58,000 nt of DNA from Adiantum capillus-veneris (Eukaryota; Streptophyta; Polypodiopsida; Polypodiales; Pteridaceae), in NCBI GenBank assembly GCA_014529385.2, contig CM043953.1, positions 115,482,049 through 115,540,048 of the forward strand, given 5' to 3'. Both the position numbers and the translations under genes were made by a program. Shown here in pieces: positions 11,142 through 21,755 of this stretch. Position 1 is the stretch's first letter. Each line of letters starts with the position of its first letter. The notes under the pieces are model-generated. The model saw nothing but the letters and a program-made list of their open reading frames with translations. It was not told where the DNA came from and made no database searches.

Positions 11142-12203
11142 TCCACACTTGTCATACAAAGTGAGCTTATACAACTCACGGCACAAAAGCCCAGATGCAA
11201 CAATTTCATCACCAAAACTGAGATCATGAACTGTACATCTCTCATCCACAAATTTGACTACAAGTCCAAGTCTAGCAAGTGCGGATACAGACAAGAGATT
11301 CTTCTTGATCCCAGGTACATAAAGTGCATCAACAAGTGTGAAGGAACTGCCATTAGCAGCATTGAGCACAATCTTTCCAACTCCCTGAACTGGATAAGAG
11401 GCGTTGTTGGCACAAGTGACTGAATTCCCATGAGGGACAGACTCAAGAGAGGTAAACAATTCACGATGTGAGGTAATGTGCTTTGTAGCACCACTGTCAA
11501 AATACCACACATGTGAATCTGCAGCAACTGACAAGCATGCATCATGGATAGCAGGATTGTAAGTGCACTCTGCGCTAAAAGCCCATTCTGCATCAACATC
11601 AGCAACACAGTCTCCTTTCACAGAAGACTCAACAATGGCTGCATTTGTAGTGGAACCAGCATTTGCAGTGGAACCACCCTCCTTCTTCTTAGCCTCTTTG
11701 GCCTTCAACTTAGGACACGACTTGATCAAGTGATCATTGGCTTTACAATAATGGAAACACATCTTCTTTTTGCCCTTATCACCAGAATTGCCAGACGAAG
11801 TACTGCCAGTAGAAGCATTAGGAACAGAATTTTTGCCACTCGCAGCAGAACCATAAGAAGTGGCTGCATTATTGTTACCACCCTTTCTTTGAGAAGCAAT
11901 AAAAGCCTGTTCAACTGCACGCTGCCTAGTCCTGTTTTTTCTGGAAAGTGACTCTTGCAACAGCAATGTGCATAATGCATCAAACTTGACAACTTCAGGA
12001 TTTCCTTGGGTCATAAGTCTCCAAGCACTAGCAAAAGTCTGGTAGGAATCTGGTAAGGCATCAAGAACAGTCTGCACAAGGGAACTGTTTGAAATGACTT
12101 CACCTACAGAAATAAGCTGCTCATTGATATCCTTGACACTAGCAAGGAAAGTGTCCATATCATCTTCCTCATGCATAATCTTCGACTCCAGGTCTTTACG
12201 CAG
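11142..12203 (-). pseudogene. Copia gag C-half, zinc knuckle and protease
   Basis: This open stretch continues the gag that starts at 21393 on the far side of the A2 insertion. It contains the end of the UBN2/Retrotran_gag_2-type domain (LESKIMHEEDDMDTFL, VQTVLDALPDSYQTF), a CCHC knuckle written C-FHY-C-KAND-H-LIKS-C (three residues in the first gap instead of two), and the protease with YFDSGATKHIT, where DSGA is at 11487-11498. It ends in LYVPGIKKNLLSVSAL, which is typical of copia PR. The extra residue in the knuckle may be a mutation or a family feature. Confidence 0.9.
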
Positions 12204-12318
12204 TGACGAAGGAAATTTGGAATGGCAGCCTCTACACCAAAACAAACTCCATTGCGCCACAAGGGAAATGAGATAAGGGCACCACCTAGTCTTGGAAGCG
12301 TGGGCTAGGACCGCTACA

Positions 12319-12414
<96 letters not shown>

Positions 12415-13702
12415 ACTATGAATGAAGCATTAACCTTAGTGTGTGTACAAGGAATGGATGACTTCAAACACTCCCAACACAAATAGCATGTAGATTACCA
12501 AACAACCACTCAAGGATTAGCCAAGATCACATCAAGCACTCTCACACATATATAAAAGATTTCTCTTAATTAACATAAGTAATAGAAGGAGAGGTTACTA
12601 GCATGAAACAATTTGCACTCTAGAATGTGCAAGAATAGAGTGAATGAATGAGCTTATGGGCTCATGGTGAGTGATACAAAGACTCAATGGGGCTGAGGGA
12701 GGCTTGAAATTACAAAGGGGAAGGCCTCTTTATATAGGAAAGAGAGTGATTACGAGTGAGGTTAAGATCCAAGTGTAATTTGTACAAATGAAGCTTGATT
12801 AGGGACATTCAACCAATGAAGAAGCTCCTTACAAGTGATTTGTTGACCAATTAGCTCCATCATCACTTGTGTTGTCTTCACTCCTTCCTCCATAGCTTGA
12901 GTCCAAGAGCTTCCTTATTTTAAAATGTAAAGAATCTACATAAAATCAATACATATCTAGTAATAATAGAAAGGGGTTGAATGAGAACTTATGAATTACA
13001 ACAAGATTAAGCATGACTTGAGAGGTGATTAGAAGAGGAATTTTGATGGGTTTTTGAGCTTGAGAGAGAGGAGGAAGGAGAGGAGGGTGAGAAGACTAAT
13101 GGCTGATTTTTAGAGAAGGTCTCAATGTGGAAAAGGAAGGGTGTGTGTGTGTAAAGGTAGAGGGGGTGGTCTCCACCACAGTTGAAAAAACTGGCGTCCG
13201 CCATTTTGGCCATATCTCCTAGATCGTAGATGCAAAAATTATTAAAAAAATATGGCCAGAATCTCCAGTTCATCAGCTACAACTTTGATGAAGACAACTT
13301 TTCTTGGATCAGAGTGGAAGTATTTTTTAAAAATTCAGCAAAATCATGTGTCTGGTTCCTTCCTTTACCAAGTCTTCCACTTGGGTCCCATTTGTTTGAA
13401 TCATCATATGGCTCCAAAGCCATGATGATATGAGCCACTCATGACCCTTGAATCATGGGTGCATGGCTCCACAACCACATCATATCTTTTCTTCACATTT
13501 ACATATTTTCCCTTCCCTTTACCACTAGGTTCTCCCTCTACCTTTCACCTCCGGTGAACTAGTCAAGAAAAAATTCCTATCAAATCATTTTTTTTTAATT
13601 TTTCCAAGAGGTTGTTCTCACTCTTTCTTTTATTGTAAACCTCTAGAAGCAAGGAAAACTGACAAAATATAATAAACAAAAATTTGTGGTAGGCTCGGAT
13701 CA
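12204..13702 (-). mobile_element. 3' LTR of gypsy element A2 (1.50 kb)
   Basis: Matches 19590-21035 base for base apart from microsatellite length and about a dozen and a half substitutions counted by eye. On the plus strand it starts tgacgaagg and ends ggctcggatca. A pure GA tract at about 12319-12412 is much longer than in the partner LTR (about 19707-19741), which explains most of the length difference. The 4-bp gcag flanks the element on both sides (12200-12203 and 21036-21039). Confidence 0.95.
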
Positions 13703-13722
13703 TAGCCCCCCAAACCTGGCTA
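13703..13722 (-). promoter_or_regulatory. A2 polypurine tract
   Basis: The minus-strand sequence AGGTTTGGGGGGCTA lies immediately before the 3' LTR start (TGATCCGAGCC), so it is the likely plus-strand primer. Confidence 0.65.
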
Positions 13723-13742
13723 GGGGTATTTATGCCTCTAGC

Positions 13743-14702
13743 CTACTTTCTTTGATCTTGAGCTGACCTTATCCTGATGTGATAAGGCTTTAGACGCCAT
13801 CCATTTGTCCTGGTCTTGTGCACTTTACCATCAATGTCTTCAAGTCTGTAAGAGCCATTTTTTAACTTTTTGGTGACCAAGAACGGGCCTTCCCATCGGA
13901 AAAGAAACTTTCCATCCTTACGAGTGTCGAAGTGATTGTCATATCGAAGCACCAGAGATCCCTTTTTGATGTCTTTGGATGCTAGCTTTTTGTTGAACTT
14001 TTCTCTGCGCTTCTCTGCTTCTTGAGAATAGTGGTTGATGGCTTCTTCACGATCCAATTGCAGCCTCTCTAGATCCATGATCCTTTGATGTACTTTCTCC
14101 TTTTGAGAGCCTACCTGGCTACCCAATATTCGAAGACTTGTTAACTTCACTTCAATGGGCAAAAGCGCCTCCTTTCCATAAACCAAATGAAAGGGTGTGT
14201 ACCCTAATGTGGTTTTGAAGGAGGTTCTATAGGCCCATAGAGCTCCATTCAGGTGTTTGTCCCAATCTTGGCACCTGGCATGTACCTGTTTGGTGAGAAT
14301 TTTGCAAATGATTCCATTTACCTTTTCCACCAAACCATTGCACTGAGGGTAGTAAGGAGTAGAGTGTTGATGCTGAATATTTAGCTTCTTCATGAGTTCT
14401 CCTACCAAGTCTGCTCTAAACCCTGGTCCTCTATCAGATAGTATTTCAATAGGGGTGCCAAACCGGCAACAGATGTGGTCAAAGATGAACTGACTCACAT
14501 CCTTAGCAGTAATTCTATTGGTCGGCATAGCCTCAGCCCATCTAGTCATGTAGTCTACTCCCATGATGATGTACTCTTTACCTGACTGAGTGTGTGGTAG
14601 AGGCCCTATGGCATCAATTCCCCACTTCTCAAAGGGCCCATATACCTTTATTGGGTTCTGAGGTTCACAGCTATGAGCCGTCGTGGTCCTGCTTTCTGAC
14701 AT
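13743..14702 (-). pseudogene. A2 integrase core and C-terminus
   Basis: Reads WGIDAIGPLP, IMGVDYMTRWAEA, ILSDRGPGF, TPYYPQCNGLVEKVN, LWAYRTSFKTTLGYTPF, YGKEALLPIE, then a C-terminal FRWEGPFLVTKKLKNGSYRL segment. The DDE residues are present. There is no chromodomain. The N-terminal zinc-binding part (HFAHDVTSRK ... CQTCDEC) lies in another frame just upstream, so a frameshift sits near 14650-14700. The enzyme would insert the DNA copy. The segment is otherwise open for 319 codons. Confidence 0.9.
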
Positions 14703-15622
14703 TCATCACATGTTTGACACCAGTATTTGACATCACGATGAAGACTTGGCCAAGTAAACCCAGCTTGTAGAACCTTTCTACTAGTGACGTCGTGTGCAAA
14801 GTGTCCTCCACACATATCATCGTGACAAGCTTTTAAAATCTCTTCAATTTCACTCTTCAAAGGCACTCTCCTAAGCACACCATCCTTACCAAGACAATAC
14901 AAGTCATCATTTACTATGCGATACCTGGTAGCCTTCCTAGCTAACCATCGCCTTTCCCCTGCATTCAAGTGTTTAGGAGCCTCTCCTTGCTCCAGAATGT
15001 GCATAATATCTTCCAAGTCCTCCTTGCCTTGCTGAAGTGGAAGTTTGATGGCCACTGCTCCCACTATTGACTCATTTAACTTTGATGATGCTAGGTGGTC
15101 TGCATCCTTGTTCTGGTCTCTTGGCACATGATGTACTTGTGCCTCCCTAAATCTCCTCATAAGAGCTTTGGATTCTCTCATTTTAGTAGAGAGACGGGCA
15201 TTTTTGCAAGCCCATGTACCTTGCATTTGCCTTACCAAAAGCATGGAGTCACCAAAAGCGTTTAATCTCTTAATTGAATTATCGAGGCACCAACAAAGGC
15301 CATGAATTAGAGCATGATATTCTGCTTCATTGTTGGAGTGGACATCTTCTAGAGTGATCCCTTCACCATGGATCCTCTCTCCCAATGGAGATAAGACCAC
15401 GATGCCTGCAGCTGCCTTATCCTTGGTTCTCTTGTATGCTCCATCAAAGTAGAGGCTATAAGCATTGACCAAAGCCTCTGGAGCTGGAGGTGGTGGAAGT
15501 TCCTTTCTCTTCAAATGGAAAACTTTTTCATAGCACTTGTTTGTTAAAATGTCGGCTAAGCATGCTCGAGTTGTTCTTTCAACCTGTATTGTATAATCAA
15601 ACTCTTGAAGCGCACCACCCAC
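14648..15622 (-). pseudogene. A2 second (archaeal-type) RNase H and integrase zinc finger
   Basis: After the RT-linked RNase H comes a second RNase H-like domain: LYFDGAYKRTKDKAAAG, NNEAEYHALIHGL, AFGDSMLLV and HVPRDQNKDADHLAS supply the D-E-D-D positions. An additional RNase H of this kind is a known trait of the Tat/Ogre branch of plant Ty3/gypsy, which places A2 there. The domain is followed by the integrase HHCC region (CHDDMCGGHFAHD ... CQTCDECQ). The first codons overlap the RT ORF in another frame, so a small indel near 15610 is likely. Confidence 0.85.
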
Positions 15623-17070
15623 TTTGCTATTTTGCCAGAGATTTCCATATGTTGTAGTGCATAGGGAAACATATCCTCCACAGTGATAATTACAAACCTC
15701 TTCGGCAGCAAGTATGGCCGAAATTTGGTTACCGCAAACATGAGAGCTAACACTAGCTGTTCCATCAGGGTGTAGACCTTCTCTGTGTTTTCCATGAGGC
15801 GGCTAGCAAAATACACAGGCCTCATAAAGGATGTTTTTGGATCTTTTTGTAGGAGGGCAGCACCAATGGCCTCTTCTCCCACACTAGGGTTTACAAAGAA
15901 TGTTTCTTCCCAACAAGGTTGGAGGATTACAGGGAGTGACCCTAACATTTTTTTAATCTCTCTAAAATGCCCATCACTTTATTCACTCCAAACAAGCATC
16001 TCTTGACGAGTCAGCTGTTGTAGAGGAAATATCACTTGGGAGAGTAAGTGTATGAATCTACTCAAATATCTTAGCTTTTGCAAGAAAGAGATTAATTGTT
16101 TGATGGAAGTTGGGGAAGGTAGATTTAGCAATGTTTCTATCTTTTCAGGATCTACCTCGATTCCATCAATGGACACTACATGCCCTAATAGTGTAACCTT
16201 GCTTTCCCCAATGTGACATTTTTCCTTGTTTAGTTGTCCACCCAGCTTAGCTAAATGAGTAAATCCTTCATCAATCTTGCTGAGATGCATACTTTTGGAG
16301 CTGTAAATACAAAAGTCATCTATGAAAACCCTTATGGACTTACCAAAGTAAGGTTGGAAGACCATGTTCATGAATCGTTGAAAGGTGGCTGGAGCGTTGG
16401 TGAGACCAAAAGGCATGACTTTAAATGCAAAACATCCCCATGGTGTGATGAAAGTAGTCTTTTTCTGGTCCTCCTCTGCAATGCGCATTTAAAAGTAGCC
16501 AGAGTAGCCATCACACACTGTGTATCTCTCATGGCCTGCTACTTCATTTAGAATCTCATCTTGAAATGGGAGAGGGAAGTGGTCCCTCTTTGTTGCAGCA
16601 TTTAGTGGCTTGTAATCCACGCACACTCGCCATTTACCATTCTTCTTTGGCCTCACCACTACTGGGGAGACCCATTCTGAATCTTCTACTGGGTATATGA
16701 ATCCTGCTTCTAAGAGTCTCTTCACCTCAGACAACAGTGCATTTTGTTGCACAACTCCTAATCTTCTTAGTTTTTGTACTACTGGCTTGCTCCCTTCTTT
16801 TAGATGGATGTGATGCTTCACTGCAGTGACACCTGTAATGTGAGTGTAATCAGAAATAAACAATGATGCATGCTTCTTGAGAACATTTACATAACCCTCC
16901 TTTTCTTCTTCCTTTATATCCTTGGATAACATCTCCTCTAGGCTGGCATCCCACACATTCTCCATTTGGATCCTTGGGTTGTCTTCTGATGAGGTAGTTT
17001 CCTTTATGGTGACGCCCATGACTTCGAGAGTGCTATCACTCTCTTCACTTGAACTCTCTTCCTCGTCCAT
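15556..17070 (-). pseudogene. A2 reverse transcriptase and RT-linked RNase H
   Basis: One frame with two in-frame stops. From the N-terminus: a Ser/Glu-rich linker, RLLEAGFIYPVEDSEWVSPVV, RVCVDYKPLNAATKRDHFPLP, CDGYSGYF, then TAA at 16489-16491 (Gln expected), EEDQKKTTFITPWGCFAFKVMPFGLTNAP, the active site FIDDFCIYS, then a second TAA at 15979-15981, and the RNase H with FVNPSVGEEAIGAALLQ and YFASRLM. Gypsy order PR-RT-RNH-INT is kept. Both stops replace codons that differ by one C-to-T change, as expected from deamination, though the original codons are inferred. Confidence 0.9.
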
Positions 17071-17119
17071 AGATGAGGAGCATCCACTTGAGCTCCACTC
17101 ATCAGCTGACGTCTCTAGT

Positions 17120-18550
17120 TCAAGGTTCTCTTGTCGCCCGTTGTCCCTTGATTTGAGCCTCCACCAAAGGAACTATATCCTTGAGACCATATGCTTTGAT
17201 TACACTTACTAGCTTACTTCGCTTTGCCCTCGTGCTCACCATTTTTGACCATTGTCGTCGAAGCTTTGGGGAGATATGAAGTAGTTGTGGCCAAGTAATC
17301 TTTGGTCCTTGGGAACTCACATCAGCTGTCAAGTCATAAGGTTGTGTCCGAGATCCCATAGGGAAATCAGAGATGTCAATTTGAGACCTAGTACGGGTCT
17401 TTCTCTTCTTGGCTGCATCTTTAGTTGCCCGAGATGTACTTGCTTCATTGCTTGCATCCTTGCTTGTTTCTTTACCTACTTCATCTTGGACACGCACACG
17501 TTTGATAGGCATTGTAGCCACTTCATCTATCTTCATCTTCCCTTTAGCTATTTCTTCGTGGTTTCTTTTGCCCTTGAGGACCTCCTCCATCCTTATGATG
17601 CTCACGTTTGGTTGAGTAGCAGGGGCTTGAGCTTGAGCACGAGGTGGCTGCAAAATTTGAGGTTGCGGTTGCTCTTGTGCTTGAGCTCTAGCACGGGGAG
17701 GACTTACTTGTTGTCGAGGACCTCTGACAGGGTAGTCATATCTTCTGGGATGAGGGCAATTATACATGTTGTGGCCATTTTCCCCACAATTGTAACACAA
17801 CATTTCCCTTGCTTGACGTCGCATTGGTGGCCGATTCCCACCATTTCCCTCAATAGGCCTTCTTGCACCCTGCACAAGATTTACTCTCAACCCCTCTAGC
17901 TGGTTTGTGAGATTGTTTATTTGTTGGAGCATATCTTCTTGTTGACCTCTATTGAGGTCTAGTGCATTAGGCACATTTGGAGGTATGTGAGAAGCTTCCA
18001 TAGTTGTGATATTGCCTCCCAAAGCTAGCTGGCCAGCTTGGGCTTGATAGAGAATCTTTCTATTCTTTTCCCTAGCAATTCTTAAGGCATCTTCAAAAGC
18101 ATTTGGAAATTTTCTCTTTACCTTCTCCCTTAGCAAGGGGTACAAACTTGAGATAAATCGATCCTTTTGGAGGCAATTGGGAGCTCGCTCACCAGGGTTT
18201 AGTGAGTCTGACCATTGCCCCCAAAGTTTCAGAAAACCTTCCTCATAGGTTGCATAACCATGAGGGTCAACTTGATGAAGGGTCAGAAGCTGTTGCCATA
18301 GTTCTTCTGCCGAATTGGCTCGTTGAAATCTTCGTAGGAAATCCGCCTTCAATCCCTCCCAATCAATTCTTTGGGTTGGATCTAGAGCCTGGAACCATAC
18401 CCTAGCTTCTTCTTTGAGCACCAAAGGAAAAGCTCTCAATTTCAATGCTTCGTCATCCCTCCCAGAGACAAGGAAAGCCATCTCCAAGTTATCCAAAAAA
18501 TCCCCAGCATTTTCCCCACTACGCCCAAAAAAAATTGGGAAAGCCATCAT
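17120..18550 (-). CDS. A2 gag, ending at a truncated protease
   Basis: An open gag of about 476 codons from ATG 18550. Upstream in-frame codons are open to 18574 but lack ATG. The capsid domain (Retrotrans_gag type) spans roughly residues 5-150: EARVWFQALDP, FLRRFQRANSAEELWQQL, EGFLKLWGQWSDSL. The CCHC knuckle C-YN-C-GENG-H-NMYN-C follows at about 17757-17798. The C-terminus is rich in Arg/Lys and Gln/Pro. The last residues (IVPLVEAQIKGQ) align with the start of the A1 protease, but the catalytic box and the rest are missing; the frame stops at 17120 and the pol linker follows. Gag itself looks functional; maturation would need protease from elsewhere. Confidence 0.85.
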   Translation of the reverse strand: MMAFPIFFGRSGENAGDFLDNLEMAFLVSGRDDEALKLRAFPLVLKEEARVWFQALDPTQRIDWEGLKADFLRRFQRANSAEELWQQLLTLHQVDPHGYATYEEGFLKLWGQWSDSLNPGERAPNCLQKDRFISSLYPLLREKVKRKFPNAFEDALRIAREKNRKILYQAQAGQLALGGNITTMEASHIPPNVPNALDLNRGQQEDMLQQINNLTNQLEGLRVNLVQGARRPIEGNGGNRPPMRRQAREMLCYNCGENGHNMYNCPHPRRYDYPVRGPRQQVSPPRARAQAQEQPQPQILQPPRAQAQAPATQPNVSIIRMEEVLKGKRNHEEIAKGKMKIDEVATMPIKRVRVQDEVGKETSKDASNEASTSRATKDAAKKRKTRTRSQIDISDFPMGSRTQPYDLTADVSSQGPKITWPQLLHISPKLRRQWSKMVSTRAKRSKLVSVIKAYGLKDIVPLVEAQIKGQRATREP

Positions 18551-18570
18551 AAAAATGGGTTGCCTTCCTC

Positions 18571-18783
18571 TCAATACAGCACAAAGATGAAAACGTCTAG
18601 GCCCAAATCATATCTTATTAAGGGTAGAATAAATGGATTGATAGATGCATTAATCTCAGCTAGACGACGAGGGCCTAGTAAGTTCCTTATGATGTTTTGG
18701 AACCTAAGCTTTGTGCTAGCTATTATATGCACAGTTTGTCTAGCAAGAGGTTGGAAAGGTCCATATAAATCCCTATGATTCAT
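18571..18783 (-). CDS. A2 leader ORF, copy 2 (70 codons)
   Basis: Starts at ATG 18783 and ends about 20 bp before the gag ATG. It is the counterpart of the A1 ORF at 2526-2738, with the same length and termini and conservative substitutions. It also shares a residue pattern with the neighbouring ORF 18793-19002 (Met-Asn start, FQP near position 10, RL.EI, P.I.P, DV.IF near the end), so the two look like tandem repeats of one domain. It lies in the same frame as 18793-19002 and 19036-19539. No known domain recognised. Confidence 0.5.
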   Translation of the reverse strand: MNHRDLYGPFQPLARQTVHIIASTKLRFQNIIRNLLGPRRLAEINASINPFILPLIRYDLGLDVFIFVLY

Positions 18784-18792
18784 GGAGTATGC

Positions 18793-19002
18793 TTAAAGCA
18801 AGATGAAGATGTGAACATCAAAAGATACATTATACTCCAAAATAGGAAATATTATAGGGTCAGGGGACAACAATATCTCTCTCAACCTCTCAGCTCCAAA
18901 ATAGAAGACCAATCTTTGTTGGAAAAAAATCTTTCTATCAATGCGCACATTCACCCTAACATTCTGAACTGGTTGAAAGTTGTAGAAAATGGGATTATTC
19001 AT
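18793..19002 (-). CDS. A2 leader ORF, copy 1 (69 codons)
   Basis: Starts at ATG 19002. Diverged repeat of the next ORF, with YNFQPVQNVRVNV against YGPFQPLARQTVHI, and a shared end pattern (DVHIFILL against DVFIFVLY). It is separated from its neighbour by a single stop and a few codons, and from the upstream ORF by one TGA. All three share a frame, so they may once have been one leader protein. Function unknown. Confidence 0.4.
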   Translation of the reverse strand: MNNPIFYNFQPVQNVRVNVRIDRKIFFQQRLVFYFGAERLREILLSPDPIIFPILEYNVSFDVHIFILL

Positions 19003-19035
19003 TGGTGCATTAAGTACAAACTTCCATGAAGCACT

Positions 19036-19539
19036 TCATTGAAGTTGAGCTCTCTTGGATCCCACCATTTGAGAGATGCGAAGAATTTTCTCACCAGTGA
19101 TTAGCCTAGCTTTGGTGTGACCATCTTCAGCTTTGTAGAGTTCATAGGGTTCGATGGCTACCCTCTCAACCACCTTGAGCCTTCTTGCTAGTAGTAGTTG
19201 GAGTGCATCACCATATGTAGCCTCTTGCCAATACCGCACCCCATTGATGTGTAGCTCCCCCTCCAAAAACTTGTTAATACCTGAGTGCGAGAGTGCTTTC
19301 ACCACCTGAAGTCGAGGCTTCAAAGGAAGTGTCTTCACACTAGCCACAAAGCACTCAACACAATTTTTTGACCTAGGGACTTCATGACTACAAGATTTTC
19401 CTTGAAGCAAAGAAGGGTGTGTGTAGTTAACTCTCTTTACCCGCATACGTGCTGTTTGTCGATAAATACGCTTCTTTTCTCGAGCTTCTTGGTGAGACCA
19501 TAGTGGAAGTCTCGGAGAATTTGATGGATCTTCCTTCAT
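19036..19539 (-). CDS. A2 ORF1 upstream of gag, 167 codons, unknown
   Basis: An open frame between the primer-binding site and gag, starting at ATG 19539. The protein has a basic N-terminus (EAREKKRIYRQTARMRVKRV), a Cys-containing middle (KNCVECFVASVKTLP) and a C-terminal half with LQVVKALSHSGINKFLEG, YWQEATYGDALQLLLARRL and RLITGEKILRISQMV. I recognise no family. Position and length recall the extra ORF1 of Ogre-type elements. It could be one long leader protein with the two following in-frame ORFs, interrupted by two stops. Confidence 0.5.
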   Translation of the reverse strand: MKEDPSNSPRLPLWSHQEAREKKRIYRQTARMRVKRVNYTHPSLLQGKSCSHEVPRSKNCVECFVASVKTLPLKPRLQVVKALSHSGINKFLEGELHINGVRYWQEATYGDALQLLLARRLKVVERVAIEPYELYKAEDGHTKARLITGEKILRISQMVGSKRAQLQ

Positions 19540-19566
19540 AGGATTGACAGAGCGCTGCTTGAGAAC

Positions 19567-19584
19567 TCCTCCGTGGGGGCGCCA
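19567..19584 (-). promoter_or_regulatory. A2 primer-binding site
   Basis: Minus strand TGGCGCCCCCACGGAGGA, 5 bp after the 5' LTR. It begins with TGG as required. The tRNA was not identified. The A1 site differs at two positions, both CpG. Confidence 0.7.
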
Positions 19585-19589
19585 ATTTA

Positions 19590-19704
19590 TGACGAAGGAA
19601 ATTTGGAATGGCAGCCTCTACACCAAAACAAACTTCATTGCGCCACAAGGGAAATGAGATAAGGGCACCACCTAGTCTTGAAAGCGTGGGCTAGGACCGC
19701 TGCA

Positions 19705-19742
<38 letters not shown>

Positions 19743-21035
19743 ACTACGAATGAAGCATTAACCTTAGTGTGTGTACAAGGAATGGATGACTTCATACACT
19801 AGCTCCCAACACAAATAGCATGTAGATTACCAAACAACCACTCAAGGATTAGCCAAGATCACATCAAGCACTCTCACACATATATAAAAGATTTCTCTTA
19901 ATTAACATAAGTAAGAGAAGGAGAGGTTACTAGCATGAAACAATTTGCACTCTAGAATGTGCAAGAATAGAGTGAATGAATGAGCTTATGGGCTCATGGT
20001 GAGTGATACAAAGACTCAATGGGGCTGAGGGAGGCTTGAAATTACAAAGGGGAAGGCCTCTTTATATAGGAAAGAGAGTGATTACGAGTGAGGTTAAGAT
20101 CCAAGTGTAATTTGTACAAATGAAGCTTGATTAGGGACATTCAACCAATGAAGAAGCTCCTTCCAAGTGATTTGTTGACCAATTAGCTCCATCATCACTT
20201 GTGTTGTCTTCACTCCTTCCTCCATAGCTTGAGTCCAAGAGCTTCCTTATTTTAAAATGTAAAGAATCTACATAAAATCAATACATATCTAGTAATAATA
20301 GAAAGGGGTTGAATGAGAACTTATGAATTACAACAAGATTAAGCATGACTTGAGAGGTGATTAGAAGAGGAATTTTGATGGGTTTTTGAGCTTGAGAGAG
20401 AGGAGGAAGGAGAGGAGGGTGAGAAGACTAATGGCTGATTTTTAGAGAAGGTCTCAATGTGGAAAAGGAAGGGTGTGTGTGTGTAAAGGTAGAGGGGGTG
20501 GTCTCCACCACAGTTGAAAAAACTGGCGTCCGCCATTTTGGCCATATCTCCTAGATCGTAGATGCAAAAATTATTAAAAAAATATGGCCAAAATCTCCAG
20601 CTCATCAGCTACAACTTTGATGAAGACAACTTTTCTTGGATCAGAGTGGAAGTATTTTTTAAAAATTCAGCAAAATCATGTGTCTGGTTCCTTTCTTTAC
20701 CAAGTCTTCCACTTGGGTCCCATTTGTTTGAATCATCATATGGATCCAAAGCCATGATGATATGAGCCACTCAGGACCCTTGAATCATGGGTGCATGGCT
20801 CCACAACCACATCATATCTTTTCTTTTCACATTTACATATTTTCCCTTCCCTTTACCACTAGGTTCTCCCTCTACCTTTCACCTCCGGTGAACTAGTCAA
20901 GAAAAAATTCCTATCAAATCATTTTTTTTAATTTTTCCAAGAGGTTGTTCTCACTCTTTCTTTTATTGTAAACCTCTAGAAGCAAGGAAAACCAACAAAA
21001 TATAATAAACAAAAATTTGTGATAGGCTCGGATCA
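19590..21035 (-). mobile_element. 5' LTR of gypsy element A2 (1.45 kb)
   Basis: Pair of 12204-13702. Roughly 1-1.5 percent divergence by eye, so the insertion is young compared with the damage in neighbouring elements. TG...CA ends. Holds a shorter GA tract (about 19707-19741). Followed by gcag, the 4-bp duplication. Confidence 0.95.
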
Positions 21036-21393
21036 GCAGCAAAGCAATTTTAGCTTCATTGCGGCTTGCATAAAGACCTGCTAAAATATCCCAAGCCTGT
21101 TTTGCAGATTTTGCTAAACGGATGTGAGGAACAATGATGCGCTTCACAGAAAACGCAATCAATGCATGAGCCTGCGCATCCTTAACATCCCAACGAGCTT
21201 GTTCTGCAACATCCTCAACATCGCCTACATCATCAGAACCAGGACGTACATCAATGCCCTGCACAATGTTCCAGACACCCTTTGACACAAGAACATGTTG
21301 CATCATATAATCCCACATAGGGTAGTTGTCCCCATCCAACCTGTCCTCAGCAGCAAACATCTTGAACACATCTGTGTTGTTGTTGTCAGCCAT
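21036..21393 (-). pseudogene. Copia gag N-terminus
   Basis: Starts at ATG 21393 (MADNNNTDVFKMF). It shows the UBN2-type landmarks: LDGDNYPMWDYMMQHVL, GVWNIVQG, KDAQAHALIAFSV, AKSAKQAWDILAGLYASRNEAKIALL. The frame is cut by the A2 LTR at 21035 and continues in frame at 12203 once the single extra gcag is removed. So the copia element was inserted first and A2 later. Confidence 0.9.
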
Positions 21394-21755
21394 GGTAAAT
21401 GCTGCACCTGATGTGAAAACTGCCCGAAAATTGGAGCAAGGAAGCGGAAACAACATATGCTATATAGCACAAACCGTAGAAGACTATAAGGCACCTGTTA
21501 TGCAGAAAACGGCACTGATAGAAATTCTGCACAATATGATGAAATAGCCTGTGCAGTACTGCCTGTAGTGGAAACGGAGGCCGAAATGAGCCCAAATCAA
21601 AATTCTGAGCAGACCGAGTTCTTTGAGCTTACCCAAAAATATTGTCGACCTACAAACGCTCACCAAAGCTCACTGAAATCGGAGAAAGTGAGCAGGCGTG
21701 TGCTGGAGCAGGTGGCAACTAAGCCCGGGAGGACGTGACCTGCTCTGATACCAAT
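21394..21755 (-). promoter_or_regulatory. Copia leader with primer-binding site
   Basis: The 5' untranslated leader of the copia element. At 21741-21753 the minus strand reads TGGTATCAGAGCA, the standard site for initiator Met tRNA used by most plant copia elements, 2 bp inside the LTR. The rest is non-coding with no further motif. Confidence 0.85.

Noticed and set aside
12292-12486. ORFs made of Arg-Glu or Ser-Leu repeats (also at 23984-24182, 28803-29092, 57203-57474)
   Set aside because: They are translations of GA/CT microsatellites.
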